Notes: generated by a model not told the origin, from the letters alone. Numbered from the stretch's first letter, positions 44,904 through 55,361 are shown. The stretch: 64,000 bases of DNA from Segetibacter aerophilus (GCF_007991655.1 NZ_BJYT01000001.1:744001-808000); one strand, 5' to 3'. Numbers and translations are program-made.

Positions 44904-47351
44904 TTAATACCACTTGTTTTTTCTTTTATCCCAGGCGGTAACGCCAATTTTAAAAGTGACCGGGTTATTAAATTGATTTGCTACTGATCCTACCAGGTAT
45001 ATTCCGACCTTAAATTTAGATCCCAGCTCGAAAGGCCATCTAAAAACTCTTTCTACTCCTACGAAAGTTTCTGCATACCGAAGATTGCGTTCAGGCGCAA
45101 CGAGGAAACCTGCTCCCGCAACTTCTCGTAAACCAAGTTTTTTAAGCAGGGGTACTTTGTTTATAAAATACCCGTTGAATTCTTGTACAACGTGTGCCTG
45201 GTAAAAACGTTTGAACAAAGGGAAGGATGAATCAAGGGCCTGGAAGGCAGCATCAGGATTAGCAAAAAGTAGCGGGTCCCCGCGTCGCTGAAACTGGTAG
45301 TCAACAATGCGAAGATCCCTGTGATTTAGAAATGTACCTGTGTTGAAATTGTAATGAAGGATACCGAATAACCCTGTCGGCACTTCCTGTTTTATACCAA
45401 CGTCCCAATAATCAAAATCTACTTTACTGCCAAAGACGCCAGGTATTCCTTTGCGATAAGTTGAATAGAATGTCGGCCACTTTGACCCCAGAATCACCTT
45501 CTCTTTTGGTTCTCTTATATACCGTTGAAAAGGCGTGTATTCTAACCTTACCCTTCCATACAGAGCATTGTAAGACTCAAACGGAATGGCTGTATTGCTA
45601 CCCAATTCTTTACCGAAAAGACTATCGATAGTATTTCCTGTTTTATAATCATTAAGTGAACGGCGAAGCGCAAAATCAAGATCTGTAAACAAGAACAAAC
45701 CGTTTTTAATTTCCTTGCCATGATTCACTCCAAACCCATTGTTGAGGTACATGTTGCTTCGCTTCAGCATGTTGATCCATGCATCTCCTGAAAAGATAAA
45801 ATCAAAATTTCGTCGAAGGGAAAAACCATAAAAGGCCCGGGTAAAAGGATTGTACATCCTGCCGAAATTGAGTGAACCATTTATATCATGATTACGGAAA
45901 CCATAACTAATATTTCCAAAGAAATGTATATTCTTACGCGACTTGTACGTTTTGAAGTAACCCACGGAGGGCGATATCCTGCTTCCGCCAAAAGCAAATG
46001 GTTGGTAAAGTCCGGGAAGTGGTGGCAGCTGCCAGGTACGTTCGAGTTCGCGATTGTATAAAGTCTGTCCATCGATAAGTAGTTTCTTATAAGTAAATCT
46101 ATTGGTAACCCTATCAATCGAATCCAGGTATTGCTTTGTGTGAGTAACGCGGTAGACACTGTCTTTATATTGTATCAGCTTTATCTCTTTAGATGTTAAT
46201 GGCTCTGTTCTCGCCATTTGCCAAAAAGTACTATCACGTTTGAGTGCCTCCTCTTTGGTAGCACTTACTTCTACGCCGAAATAGTTTTTGGGAAATGTCT
46301 TATGTAATTCATAGTCCTGGTAAGTAACAGTTGTTGCTCCCGATAATTTATTTTTTCCTGCTTTTGATTGATATGTGAACCGTTGCTTCGATAACAGGGG
46401 CGATGCTTGATTGTACCATTGCTCTACCTGGAAAAAATCGTACTGCGGCAAATGATATTTTGGAAATGAAAATCTCGCATGTTCAATAGTGAAACTGCTA
46501 TCGTTTGTAATGATTTCACCCTCTACCGTTGCGTTGCTAACTTGTCTTGGCTTTACCGCAATGGTGTACCACTTGTAATTACCCCGCTTCTCTACTTTTA
46601 ATGTTTTAAACTTATAAGCCAGTAATCCACTAAAACTCACAGGCGATAGAAACTGCGTCGTAGATAGTCCGGGAACTTTTATGAGGTTGTTATAAAAATT
46701 AAAAAAGCCTTCGGTAGTTGATACATAAAAAAAATCTTCTCTGCTTCCGTTGTTTTTTATACCGAGACGTTCTTCTTTTATTTTTTGCTCAGAAGCATAG
46801 TCAAGTTTCAGCGAAACCTCTGTCATGGCCATGCCAGCTATATCGCGATTTGCAATAAATGCCACAGAATCATTCTTAGCTTTAAACCTTTGTTTTCTTG
46901 AGGAAGAGTCTTGTTGTACTGCCTTGATATAGACGTTGCTCGACCAAGCTCCCGGGGCAGCGGTAATGCTGTCTTTTCGTCGAATTATATTCTTAATTAC
47001 TTCTGTTGCCGGGTCCTTATACTTTGTTTTTATCGTAACATCCTCAAGTTGAGCTTTGTCTTCTTCAAGTATAATGTTCTGCGTATAATTCTTTGTAATG
47101 GTAACGGTTAAGACCTGCCTTTTATAACCTACGATGCTGTACACGATATCATACTTACCTTCTTCAAGCAGAAGTATATAGCTGCCATCTTCTTTGGTAG
47201 TTGTACCGCTTTGCAATTCTTTTACCTGTACACTCACAAAGGCCAGGGGTTCTCTTGCAGCATTGGTTATTGTTCCCGTTAATTTAAATTGTTGGGCGTG
47301 TAAACTGGTAAGCCCAAGAATAGATAGTATAAGAAGTAAAGTTTTAACCAT
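44904..47351 (-). CDS. DUF5686 outer-membrane protein with carboxypeptidase-regulatory-like domain
   Basis: 815 residues. Signal peptide (LLLILSILGLTSLHAQQ), then a CarboxypepD_reg-like beta-sandwich (about 22-105: FKLTGTITNAAREPLAFVSV, GSYILLLEEGKYDIVYSIVG), then the DUF5686 region with YKDPATEVIKNIIRRKDSI and a long C-terminal part made of amphipathic beta strands, probably a barrel, ending KIGVTAWDKRKNKWY. The family is widespread in Bacteroidota, sometimes annotated as TonB-dependent-receptor-like, without a defined function. It lies between tpx and GH15. Confidence 0.9.
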   Translation of the reverse strand: MVKTLLLILSILGLTSLHAQQFKLTGTITNAAREPLAFVSVQVKELQSGTTTKEDGSYILLLEEGKYDIVYSIVGYKRQVLTVTITKNYTQNIILEEDKAQLEDVTIKTKYKDPATEVIKNIIRRKDSITAAPGAWSSNVYIKAVQQDSSSRKQRFKAKNDSVAFIANRDIAGMAMTEVSLKLDYASEQKIKEERLGIKNNGSREDFFYVSTTEGFFNFYNNLIKVPGLSTTQFLSPVSFSGLLAYKFKTLKVEKRGNYKWYTIAVKPRQVSNATVEGEIITNDSSFTIEHARFSFPKYHLPQYDFFQVEQWYNQASPLLSKQRFTYQSKAGKNKLSGATTVTYQDYELHKTFPKNYFGVEVSATKEEALKRDSTFWQMARTEPLTSKEIKLIQYKDSVYRVTHTKQYLDSIDRVTNRFTYKKLLIDGQTLYNRELERTWQLPPLPGLYQPFAFGGSRISPSVGYFKTYKSRKNIHFFGNISYGFRNHDINGSLNFGRMYNPFTRAFYGFSLRRNFDFIFSGDAWINMLKRSNMYLNNGFGVNHGKEIKNGLFLFTDLDFALRRSLNDYKTGNTIDSLFGKELGSNTAIPFESYNALYGRVRLEYTPFQRYIREPKEKVILGSKWPTFYSTYRKGIPGVFGSKVDFDYWDVGIKQEVPTGLFGILHYNFNTGTFLNHRDLRIVDYQFQRRGDPLLFANPDAAFQALDSSFPLFKRFYQAHVVQEFNGYFINKVPLLKKLGLREVAGAGFLVAPERNLRYAETFVGVERVFRWPFELGSKFKVGIYLVGSVANQFNNPVTFKIGVTAWDKRKNKWY

Positions 47352-47472
47352 GGAAGCTTTGAATACTTTAAAAGTCTGATTTTAAATCGGTAGTATTCAA
47401 CAACTTCGTGTTTTTTGCTTTGCCTTAACAAGCAACAATCAACTGCATTGATAGGATGTTGCAGTACGATTT

Positions 47473-49293
47473 CTATTCGCCGTTCTTCCTGGTGCGTTCG
47501 TTCAACTTCTTATTGAGATTATATGCCGCACTTATCAAACCTAAATGAGTAAATGCTTGTGGGAAATTGCCAAGGTGTTCTCCTTTAAAACCAAGCTGCT
47601 CTGAGTACAGTCCGAGGTGGTTCGCGTAGCCCAACATCTTCTCGAAATAAAACCTTGCTTTCTCTAGCTGGCCAGAGCGTGACAAGCATTCAACATACCA
47701 GAAAGTACACATGCTAAAAGTACCCTCGTGACTAATAAAACCATCTGAAGCAGCGATATCAGGACGATAGCGGTATACAAGCGAATCGGACACAAGCTCC
47801 TCTTCGATTCTTTTTAAAGTCGACAACCAGCGGGGATCTTTAGGACTAATGAAACGAATTAACGGCATGAGCAAAGTAGATGCATCGACCGTTGGAGACC
47901 CAGGATACTGCATAAAGGCCTTCTTGTCTTCATTCCAGAAATCCGTATAAATACTATTGTAAATAATATCCCGTTCCCTTCTCCATTGTTCGTTTAATGG
48001 AAACGATCTCGCCTCAGCAATTTTTATAGCCCTGTCAAAAGCAACCCAACATAAAAGCCGGGAATAAAGAAAGTTTTTCTTGCCGCCTCTTACCTCCCAA
48101 ATCCCCTCATCGGGTTGGTTCCAATTGCTGCTTAACCAATCGATCTGGCTTTCTAGGTTTTTCCAAAAATCATAGGAAATAGGAGTGCCGTATTTATTAT
48201 AGAGATATACTGAGTCTAAGAGCTCACCGTAAATGTCCAGCTGCAACTGGCTGTACGCATTGTTGCCAATCCGTACCGGGGCCGACTTTTCGTAGCCTTC
48301 AAAATTATCCAGTGTTGTTTCTTCCAGTTGGCGGTGACCATCTATAGAATACATGATGCCTAGCTCGCTTTTGCCCATAATATCCTGGCAAAGCTTTTCA
48401 ACCCATTGCATAAACTTCCCCGCTTCCTCGGTATAACCTAAACGAATAAGGGCATACATGCTAAACGATGCATCCCTGATCCAGGTATAACGATAATCCC
48501 AATTGCGACCAGATCCAATGCTTTCAGGTAAGCTAAAAGTAGGCGCAGCTATAATAGAACCATAGTTGTATGAGGTAAGCAATTTCAGCACTAATGCAGA
48601 ACGGTTAACAATCTCCATCCAACGGCCCTTATAGTTAGATTGACCAATCCATTTTTTCCAATAGTTCACGGTTTGAAAAAGGCTGTCGGTTATAAACGTT
48701 TGAAAGTCTCGGTCCTGGTTATGTTCCTTGTCTACATGCTCAATAAGAAAGTCAGCAGTTTGATTTGGAGACAATGAAAAATCAGCAACAACGTCTCCAT
48801 CCACAATTTGCAACACGACCGAGCTCTTTAATCTTAATACCAAACCGTCTTCGCCCTTACTTGAAAAAACGACCTCTCGATCATTTATTTTTTGCACTTC
48901 ATGTGTACTTCTTCCATAGTTGAAGCGGGGCTTGCAGTTCATCTTATACTCTACATTGCCGCGTACAGTTGTTACCCGGCGTATTAATTCTTTGCCATTG
49001 AATAATTCTTCTACAGGCATGAAGTCCATGATTTCGGCAACACCATCTTCCGATAAGAAGCGGGTAAGCAACACATTTGTGTCGGGCATGTACAGCTGCT
49101 TTGTTTTCATTGTTTTGAAGAGTGGATGGAGTTCAAACTTTCCACCCTTTTCCGAATCAAGTAATGCAGCAAAGATGCTTGGAGAATCAAAATTGGGAAA
49201 GCACATAAAATCTATGCTTCCATTTAATCCTATGAGCGCAACGGTGTTTAGATCACCGACGATTCCATAATTCTCTATTGGTTGATATTGCAT
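47473..49293 (-). CDS. GH15 glucoamylase/trehalase-like hydrolase
   Basis: 606 residues with the (alpha/alpha)6 GH15 domain. The N-terminal domain starts PIENYGIVGDLNTVALIGLNG then SIDFMCFPNFDSPSIFAALLD, as in bacterial GH15 trehalase/glucoamylase-like enzymes. Catalytic-barrel segments GRNWDYRYTWIRDASFSMYAL, EEGIWE-type region PDEGIWEVRGG and the closing GEHLGNFPQAFTHLGLI are present. No signal peptide, so it acts in the cytosol, probably on alpha-glucans or trehalose made by the cell rather than on imported beta-glucan. Confidence 0.93.
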   Translation of the reverse strand: MQYQPIENYGIVGDLNTVALIGLNGSIDFMCFPNFDSPSIFAALLDSEKGGKFELHPLFKTMKTKQLYMPDTNVLLTRFLSEDGVAEIMDFMPVEELFNGKELIRRVTTVRGNVEYKMNCKPRFNYGRSTHEVQKINDREVVFSSKGEDGLVLRLKSSVVLQIVDGDVVADFSLSPNQTADFLIEHVDKEHNQDRDFQTFITDSLFQTVNYWKKWIGQSNYKGRWMEIVNRSALVLKLLTSYNYGSIIAAPTFSLPESIGSGRNWDYRYTWIRDASFSMYALIRLGYTEEAGKFMQWVEKLCQDIMGKSELGIMYSIDGHRQLEETTLDNFEGYEKSAPVRIGNNAYSQLQLDIYGELLDSVYLYNKYGTPISYDFWKNLESQIDWLSSNWNQPDEGIWEVRGGKKNFLYSRLLCWVAFDRAIKIAEARSFPLNEQWRRERDIIYNSIYTDFWNEDKKAFMQYPGSPTVDASTLLMPLIRFISPKDPRWLSTLKRIEEELVSDSLVYRYRPDIAASDGFISHEGTFSMCTFWYVECLSRSGQLEKARFYFEKMLGYANHLGLYSEQLGFKGEHLGNFPQAFTHLGLISAAYNLNKKLNERTRKNGE

Positions 49294-49452
49294 TCGATAT
49301 TTTATTCTTGCTCATTAATTTCTAGTCTTTTGTCCGTGGATGCCTTGTTGCATGTATAACATGATTAAGACTAAGAACAAAAAAAGCACGAAAAATGATT
49401 TTTGTAAAATTTGTTGCAATAGCTGTACCGCCAGTTATTTTATTGGCAAGAA

Positions 49453-51489
49453 TCAATAACTCAATCCTTCATTGTATTTAAACAAGCTGTAACCAGGTGC
49501 TTCTAAATTTCCCGGTACATCTTCTTTCTGATTTTTAACCGCCTCTTCTGTTCGGGGAGTAGTAAAAGGCATTTTGCCTGAGGGTTTAAACTTACCTGTA
49601 AGTATATCTAAAAGAGCATCCCTCGAAGTTCCGAATGTAGCAATCACGCCCTTGATGTTTGCCTTGTTTCCATCATTATAAATCTCATTGATGACCCATG
49701 GGTTTGTATAATTGATGGCTAGTACCGTTGGCTTTTTCTCAGTCAACTTATTAACGTAGCTGACATCTACATTGTTTCTCGACAGGGAGAGGTAAAGAGG
49801 AGAGCCGTCGGACTCAAACAACGATTTCGCTCCCGGCGTGATCCACAATACAACCAGGTCTGCTTCCTCAGGTGTACTTACAAATTCAACATTGTGGTTA
49901 TTGTTTTTTGCAGCGTAAACGTTGTGCGGATTTGCACTTCCTCTCTTGGGAAAGTAGGTCTCGAAATACACTTTTGTTTTCGCTTTAAGCGGAAGAGTTT
50001 TTGATTCATTCCGCAATAGAACAATTGATTTCCGTAGCGCAACGTTTGCCCTCTCCTGGAACTTTGCATTGCCAGCAATTTTTTCAGCAGCCTCTGCATC
50101 AACATAGGCATTTTCGAAAAGGCCAAGTTCAAATTTTTCTAACAGCAATCTTCGTACAGACTCGTCAACCAATTTCGTATCAACCATACCACTCTTTACT
50201 GTTTCCAAAAGCTTCGCAGGATCAGCTGTACCAGAGTAAAGATTTACACCTGCTTCTAATGTTCTTTTATATCGCTCTATAACAGATAAGTTTTCGGCGC
50301 CCCACGGCATCATTTCGATGGGACCGGTATCGGAATTAATAACGCCTTTAAAACCAAGTTTACCCCTTAGTAAATCCTGCAATATTCTCTTGTTGTATGC
50401 ATAAGCGATCTTCTCATACTCGAGATCTTTAGGTATAGAATAATAGGGCATGATGGATGAAGTGCCGGCTTTGATAGCAGCTCTAAACGGAATTAAATTG
50501 TTTTCGAACATCTTGCCCGGAAAAGTTTCATACTTACCCCAGTCAAAATGGGGATCTTGCCCGCCTTCTCCCGCGCCACCGCCGGGGAAGTGTTTAGTCG
50601 TAAGAGCCACTGAAGAAGCATTTAATTTCGGGCCTTGAAAACCTAGTACTACCTCGGTCATCATCTGAGCTACCCATTCTGCGTTTTCTCCAAAAGTTCC
50701 TTCAATACGTTGCCACCGTGGTTCGGTTGAAAGGTCTGCCATATACATGTAGCCTTTCCTTAATCCAACAGCTTTCCATTCTTGCCGCGCTATGTCGGCA
50801 AACTCTCTTACAAGTTTTAAATCACGCATAGCTGAAAGGCCCAGTTCACCCGGCCAGGTCGAAAAGGTGGTTGCCCCTACACTTAAGCCTATAGAAGCGT
50901 CTTGTGTTATATGGTTACGAGGATTAGAGGCGACAATAGCTGGAATTCCCAGGCCGTCACTTTCGCAAAGTGCTTGTAATTTATTTGCCCATTCTGCAGT
51001 TATTCTTGCACTAACATTTGCCCTGAAAATAAAATGACGGAGATGAAATTGTGTGACACCTTTTGTAGTACCGGCAACATTCATAATGGGCACGGGGAGC
51101 GGCTTGCGGGTAAATATATTATTCGTAGCAACAACGTCCTCTTCATTAAAATCACTTGTTACCTGTAGCTTGTTTTCTGATGCTTGTTGTCCACCTTCAT
51201 TCTTCAAACGTGTTGTACTAATCAGCATGAAACCGACCTTCTCTTCTAATGACATTTTAGAAAGCAAGTCGGTCGCTCTCTCTTCATTTGAAAGCCTCCA
51301 ATCTTCATACTTATCCAGCTTACCATTTTTATTCAGGTCTTTAAACTGAAGGGCACCAACGGTAAGAACTTTGGCGGATCTATATCCGAGTACCGGCTGT
51401 TTCATCATTACCCCTGCTTTCGGTTGGGCGATAGCAGCACTGGTTATAAATAAAGCAATTACAAGAAACTGAGGCGAAGCAATACTCAT
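49453..51489 (-). CDS. GH3 beta-glucosidase-like enzyme
   Basis: 678-residue exported GH3 enzyme (signal peptide to about residue 22). After it comes DLNKNGKLDKYEDW (about residues 52-65), an EF-hand-like calcium loop seen in one GH3 branch. The (beta/alpha)8 domain carries TTKHFPGGGAGEGGQDPH (substrate-binding KHF) and the nucleophile Asp in GVINSDTGPIEM. The second alpha/beta domain carries KSIVLLRNESKTLPL. Compared with 750-residue BglX-type enzymes it lacks the C-terminal fibronectin-III-like domain. With the GH144 gene nearby it could release glucose from sophoro-oligosaccharides (inference). Confidence 0.93.
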   Translation of the reverse strand: MSIASPQFLVIALFITSAAIAQPKAGVMMKQPVLGYRSAKVLTVGALQFKDLNKNGKLDKYEDWRLSNEERATDLLSKMSLEEKVGFMLISTTRLKNEGGQQASENKLQVTSDFNEEDVVATNNIFTRKPLPVPIMNVAGTTKGVTQFHLRHFIFRANVSARITAEWANKLQALCESDGLGIPAIVASNPRNHITQDASIGLSVGATTFSTWPGELGLSAMRDLKLVREFADIARQEWKAVGLRKGYMYMADLSTEPRWQRIEGTFGENAEWVAQMMTEVVLGFQGPKLNASSVALTTKHFPGGGAGEGGQDPHFDWGKYETFPGKMFENNLIPFRAAIKAGTSSIMPYYSIPKDLEYEKIAYAYNKRILQDLLRGKLGFKGVINSDTGPIEMMPWGAENLSVIERYKRTLEAGVNLYSGTADPAKLLETVKSGMVDTKLVDESVRRLLLEKFELGLFENAYVDAEAAEKIAGNAKFQERANVALRKSIVLLRNESKTLPLKAKTKVYFETYFPKRGSANPHNVYAAKNNNHNVEFVSTPEEADLVVLWITPGAKSLFESDGSPLYLSLSRNNVDVSYVNKLTEKKPTVLAINYTNPWVINEIYNDGNKANIKGVIATFGTSRDALLDILTGKFKPSGKMPFTTPRTEEAVKNQKEDVPGNLEAPGYSLFKYNEGLSY

Positions 51490-51716
51490 AGCAATTAGAT
51501 TTATGGCAACCGTAGTATTTATAATAATTAAGAGAATACCTGTTAGATAAGAAGCTTGACGAGCTAAGATAGTAATACGAAAGCAAACAGAAACAAGCCG
51601 TGCTGCTTAAAAGAATTCCAAATGCAGACCCTTAAATTGTTACTTCCGTAGTGCCCCAGCAAGGAAATTATAGGGAGGTAGGAGGGAAATTAATTTTAAA
51701 AATAAAAGCCTATTAA

Positions 51717-51749
51717 TTTGGTAGACTATTAATTCTCCCTTTATATTTG
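51717..51749 (+). promoter_or_regulatory. Candidate promoter of the susC-susD operon
   Basis: TTTG (51717-51720), 21-base spacer, TATATTTG (51742-51749): a full match to the Bacteroidota promoter pattern. CTATTAATT occurs twice (51710-51718 and 51726-51734), flanking the -33 element, as a possible regulator site. The start would leave a leader of about 420 nt before susC. An AT palindrome AATATTTATTAAATATT follows at 51767-51783. Confidence 0.6.
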
Positions 51750-51952
51750 TGCATCAATATTTATTAAATATTGGTTTTTGGCATCGAAATCATTTAAACC
51801 TGATAATTGAAATTTTGAAAATTCTACCTTTTTCAAATTCTGCCGATACTACAAGACTAGCAGCAAAATCTGGTTGTTGCTGTTGTATGTGCTGTTGATT
51901 CCACACGACCTTGCCTGTACTTAATTTCTATTTTTAAATCATCATAACATAA

Positions 51953-52033
51953 ATGTATTCACCAACAACAATGGCGAAAACACAAAGCATTTTTACAGCT
52001 TTGAACAAGCGGATTAGAGGTTTATTGTGTTGA
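51953..52033 (+). CDS. Possible 26-codon leader ORF ahead of susC
   Basis: ATG at 51953 reads 26 codons ending TGA at 52033: the encoded peptide contains MAKTQSIFTALNKRIRGLLC from an internal ATG at 51971. It lies in the long susC leader and stops 27 bases before a strong hairpin at 52061. Its basic character and a loose likeness to the start of SusC (MQKNLLTSLSKAIL) are notable. It could be a regulatory leader peptide, a remnant, or chance. Confidence 0.35.
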   Translation: MYSPTTMAKTQSIFTALNKRIRGLLC

Positions 52034-52060
52034 GCTAATAAGAAAAAAGAGTTGAAAAAA

Positions 52061-52086
52061 ACCGGAACCACTGCAATGGTTCCGGT
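52061..52086 (+). promoter_or_regulatory. GC-rich hairpin in the susC leader
   Basis: Perfect 10-bp stem ACCGGAACCA (52061-52070) with TGGTTCCGGT (52077-52086), 6-base loop CTGCAA, 90 bases upstream of the susC ATG. It is not followed by a T-run, so it is not a plain terminator. An RNA-stability, attenuation or protein-binding element is possible. Confidence 0.65.
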
Positions 52087-52175
52087 GGAAATAACACAAG
52101 CCGGAGTTTGACATTACAGAAAGTGTAAAACCTTCTGCCGGGCATTGTATTGTCTAAAAAAACCAAAATAAAAGT

Positions 52176-55100
52176 ATGCAAAAGAATTTACTTACTTCAT
52201 TAAGTAAAGCCATTTTAACCTTTGAACAACGGGGCCAATCTATTTTAAAAATAGCTATAGTAACGGTCTTTTTTGTTAGTAGCAATCAATCGTTTGCACA
52301 GGACAATAAGAGCAAAACAGGTGACAACAATATTCTGCTTTTTGGAAAAGTTGTTGAAGAAAAGTCGAAAGCTCCGCTTGAAGGCGCTTCAGTTCATTTA
52401 AAAGGAACAACGCATGAAGTAATCACCGATAACCAGGGTGGATTTAAGTTTGTAACCGGGCAGAAACTGCCTGTAACCTTTATCGTTAGTTATATAGGAT
52501 ACCAGACAAACGAGATTACTTTCAAGGAAAACAACAACATTTTTATAGAATTAAAAGATGGTACAAATGCACTGAACGAAGTAGTTGTGGTTGGTTACGG
52601 AACCCAACGAAAAAGTGATGTAACAGGATCTGTTGCCACGGTATCTAAGAACTTATTAAGTCAGCCTGCAGCTTCCTTTGATAATCTTTTACAAGGATCA
52701 GTTCCGGGTGTGGCTGTTACACAGAGTTCAGCGCAACCTGGTAGTACCGCAACGATAAGGGTACGAGGCGGCAACTCTATCAGCTTTGGTAATGATCCAT
52801 TGTATGTAATTGATGGCTTTATAGTTTACAACAACAACACCTATGCAAATACTGGTGCATCTAATGGTGTTGGTGTAAATGCATTGTCTACAATTAACCC
52901 AAGTGATATTGAATCCATTGAAGTATTGAAGGATGCCTCAGCCACTGCCATCTACGGTTCAAGAGGTGCAAATGGGGTTGTACTAATCACTACAAGAAGA
53001 GGAAAGAAGAGTGGGAGTGAAGTAAATTATAGTACATATATAGGCGTACAAAAAGTCAGGAAAAGACTTGAACTGTTAAATGCGTCTCAGTGGGCATCTT
53101 TAATAAACGATGTGAATTTTAGCGACGGTAAACCTAAAACATTTTCCGACTCTGCAATTGCAGCTTTAGGTGTTGGTTCAGATTGGCAGGATGCAGCTAT
53201 AAAAAACGCCACCATTCAAAACCATGAGTTATCATTTTCAGGTGGCGACGATAAGTCCAGGTTTTTAGTTTCGGGTAACTATTATAACCAAGGCGGAACA
53301 GTAGTCAATACCGGCTTTAAAAGATACTCGGCCCGGATTAACTACGAGAGAAACATAAGCGATAAACTGAAGCTGGCGACAAATGTTTTTGGCAGTCAAT
53401 CTGTAGAAGACAAACTTTTTGGAAACGCTTACAACAGCTCTAATTTTCAAAGCACTGCCTTCGCTAATCTGTTACTTCTTTCCCCTGTGGCTAAAATTTA
53501 TAATGCCGATGGAAGTTATAATACAGCAAGCCCTTATTCTTCTACACCAACAAATCTTTTACAGGATATTGCAAAAACAACCAATAAAAGTTACCTCAAT
53601 AGAATTCTTGGAAACCTTTCATTGGAGTATAAACTCATAAAAGAGCTAACCTTAAAAGTTACGGCGGGAGCAGACTTATTTAATGCAAGACAAAACTATT
53701 ATTCTCCTTCCTTCGCCGGTTCCCCAGCAGGTAATTCAACCGGGTTTTCTACACAGGGATATGCTGCCATCGGCTCTGCAAATGCTACTACCTGGATCAA
53801 TGAAAACCTGCTCACTTATGATCATTCCTTCAATAAAAAGCATTTCTTAAATATTCTTGGTGGTTATACTATTCAGCACCAGAAAGATAATGTCGCAGTA
53901 GCCGCTGCACAGAAGTTTCCGAACGATCAGACAAAATTCAACAACTTAAACTTTGCTTCGACACCAGTGCTTTCTACCTCAGATGCACATGAATCTGCAA
54001 TCAATTCTTATCTCGCAAGAGTTAATTATTCTTTGCTCCATAAGTACAACCTGTCCCTATCTGCACGTGCTGATGGCTCCTCTAAACTCGGTGCAAATAA
54101 CCGCTGGGGATTTTTTCCTTCCATTGGTTTTAGTTGGAACGTAGCAGAAGAGAATTTTTTGGAGAAATATTCAAAAACAATCAGCAACTTAAAACTAAGA
54201 TTATCAGCAGGCAGAACCGGAAACTCTGAAGTGCCGCCTTATAGCTCACTTGCTGCACTTACACCCACCAACTATTATTTTTCAAGCACCCTGGTTACCG
54301 GAATCTCTCCAACTCAAATTGCCAATCCAGACTTGAAGTGGGAGACCACAACACAATACAATGCTGGAGTTGATGTGGGTTTGATTAGAAACCGGATCAA
54401 TGTATCATTTGATGTGTATTTAAAGAGAACAACTGATCTTTTGCTGAATGTCCCTTTCCCTTTATATACCGGCTATGCAAGTTCCCTACAAAACGTCGGC
54501 AGCGTTGAGAATAAAGGTGTAGAGTTAAGCATTACTTCTGACAACCTGAAAGCTCGTAACCTCAATTGGAAATCAACTTTTGTAGTGGCCGCAAACAGGA
54601 ATAAAATATTAAGTCTTGGTAACGGAACTGATTATTATTTCCCGCTTGCGCCCACAGGTTTTGTATCGCCTGTTATCGTTAAAGTAGGTTTGCCCGTTGG
54701 TACTTTCTGGGGCTACAACACCGCAGGATTATTAACTGCTAATGATCTCTCAAAAGGTACTCCTGTTTTAAACGGCGTCTCACAACAGGAAGGAGATCGC
54801 AGGTATGTGGACTACAATGGCGACGGTATTGTTAATTCAAATGATAAGCATAGTCTTGGTACGGCCCAGCCCAAGTTTACTTTTGGTTTCAACAATTCAG
54901 TTACAATCAAAAACTTCGATCTTTCTGTTTTCTTCCAGGGTTCTTATGGCAACAAGGTTTTCAACTTTTTGCAACAGAAATTAGAAATACCTACATTATC
55001 TCTCAATGCAAGTTCAACGCTGCTTGACCGCTGGACTCCACAAAATCCTACAGGAAAAATTCCAAGGGCAACCAACGCACCGGTATCACAAGTGGCTGAT

Positions 55101-55361
55101 GTATATGTAGAAGATGCTTCTTATCTCAAACTAAAGAATCTGTCTGTAGGATATAGTTTTTCAAAAGGTCTGATTTCAAAAGTGGGAGTGAAGCAACTGC
55201 GCTTGTATGCAACTGCACAAAACCTGCTTACGCTTACTAAATACACAGGTTATGATCCTGAAGTAAACTTCTTTGATGGTGATAATACAAAACAGGGAAT
55301 TGACTATGGGGCGTATCCAAGTACCAAAGCTTTTCTTGCCGGAGTAAACATCACCTTTTAG
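52176..55361 (+). CDS. SusC-type TonB-dependent outer-membrane transporter
   Basis: 1061 residues. An extended N-terminus with a signal helix (about 24-42, ending SNQSFAQ), a CarboxypepD_reg-like domain (about 58-135: LFGKVVEEKSKAPLEGASVH), the TonB box/plug start EVVVVGYGTQRKSDVTGSV, plug motifs PGSTATIRVRGGNSI and GNDPLYVIDG, DIESIEVLKDASATAIYGS with RGANGVV, and a 22-strand barrel ending AFLAGVNITF. Imports oligosaccharide with the SusD lid encoded 52 bases downstream. The substrate is not readable from sequence. Confidence 0.96.
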   Translation: MQKNLLTSLSKAILTFEQRGQSILKIAIVTVFFVSSNQSFAQDNKSKTGDNNILLFGKVVEEKSKAPLEGASVHLKGTTHEVITDNQGGFKFVTGQKLPVTFIVSYIGYQTNEITFKENNNIFIELKDGTNALNEVVVVGYGTQRKSDVTGSVATVSKNLLSQPAASFDNLLQGSVPGVAVTQSSAQPGSTATIRVRGGNSISFGNDPLYVIDGFIVYNNNTYANTGASNGVGVNALSTINPSDIESIEVLKDASATAIYGSRGANGVVLITTRRGKKSGSEVNYSTYIGVQKVRKRLELLNASQWASLINDVNFSDGKPKTFSDSAIAALGVGSDWQDAAIKNATIQNHELSFSGGDDKSRFLVSGNYYNQGGTVVNTGFKRYSARINYERNISDKLKLATNVFGSQSVEDKLFGNAYNSSNFQSTAFANLLLLSPVAKIYNADGSYNTASPYSSTPTNLLQDIAKTTNKSYLNRILGNLSLEYKLIKELTLKVTAGADLFNARQNYYSPSFAGSPAGNSTGFSTQGYAAIGSANATTWINENLLTYDHSFNKKHFLNILGGYTIQHQKDNVAVAAAQKFPNDQTKFNNLNFASTPVLSTSDAHESAINSYLARVNYSLLHKYNLSLSARADGSSKLGANNRWGFFPSIGFSWNVAEENFLEKYSKTISNLKLRLSAGRTGNSEVPPYSSLAALTPTNYYFSSTLVTGISPTQIANPDLKWETTTQYNAGVDVGLIRNRINVSFDVYLKRTTDLLLNVPFPLYTGYASSLQNVGSVENKGVELSITSDNLKARNLNWKSTFVVAANRNKILSLGNGTDYYFPLAPTGFVSPVIVKVGLPVGTFWGYNTAGLLTANDLSKGTPVLNGVSQQEGDRRYVDYNGDGIVNSNDKHSLGTAQPKFTFGFNNSVTIKNFDLSVFFQGSYGNKVFNFLQQKLEIPTLSLNASSTLLDRWTPQNPTGKIPRATNAPVSQVADVYVEDASYLKLKNLSVGYSFSKGLISKVGVKQLRLYATAQNLLTLTKYTGYDPEVNFFDGDNTKQGIDYGAYPSTKAFLAGVNITF

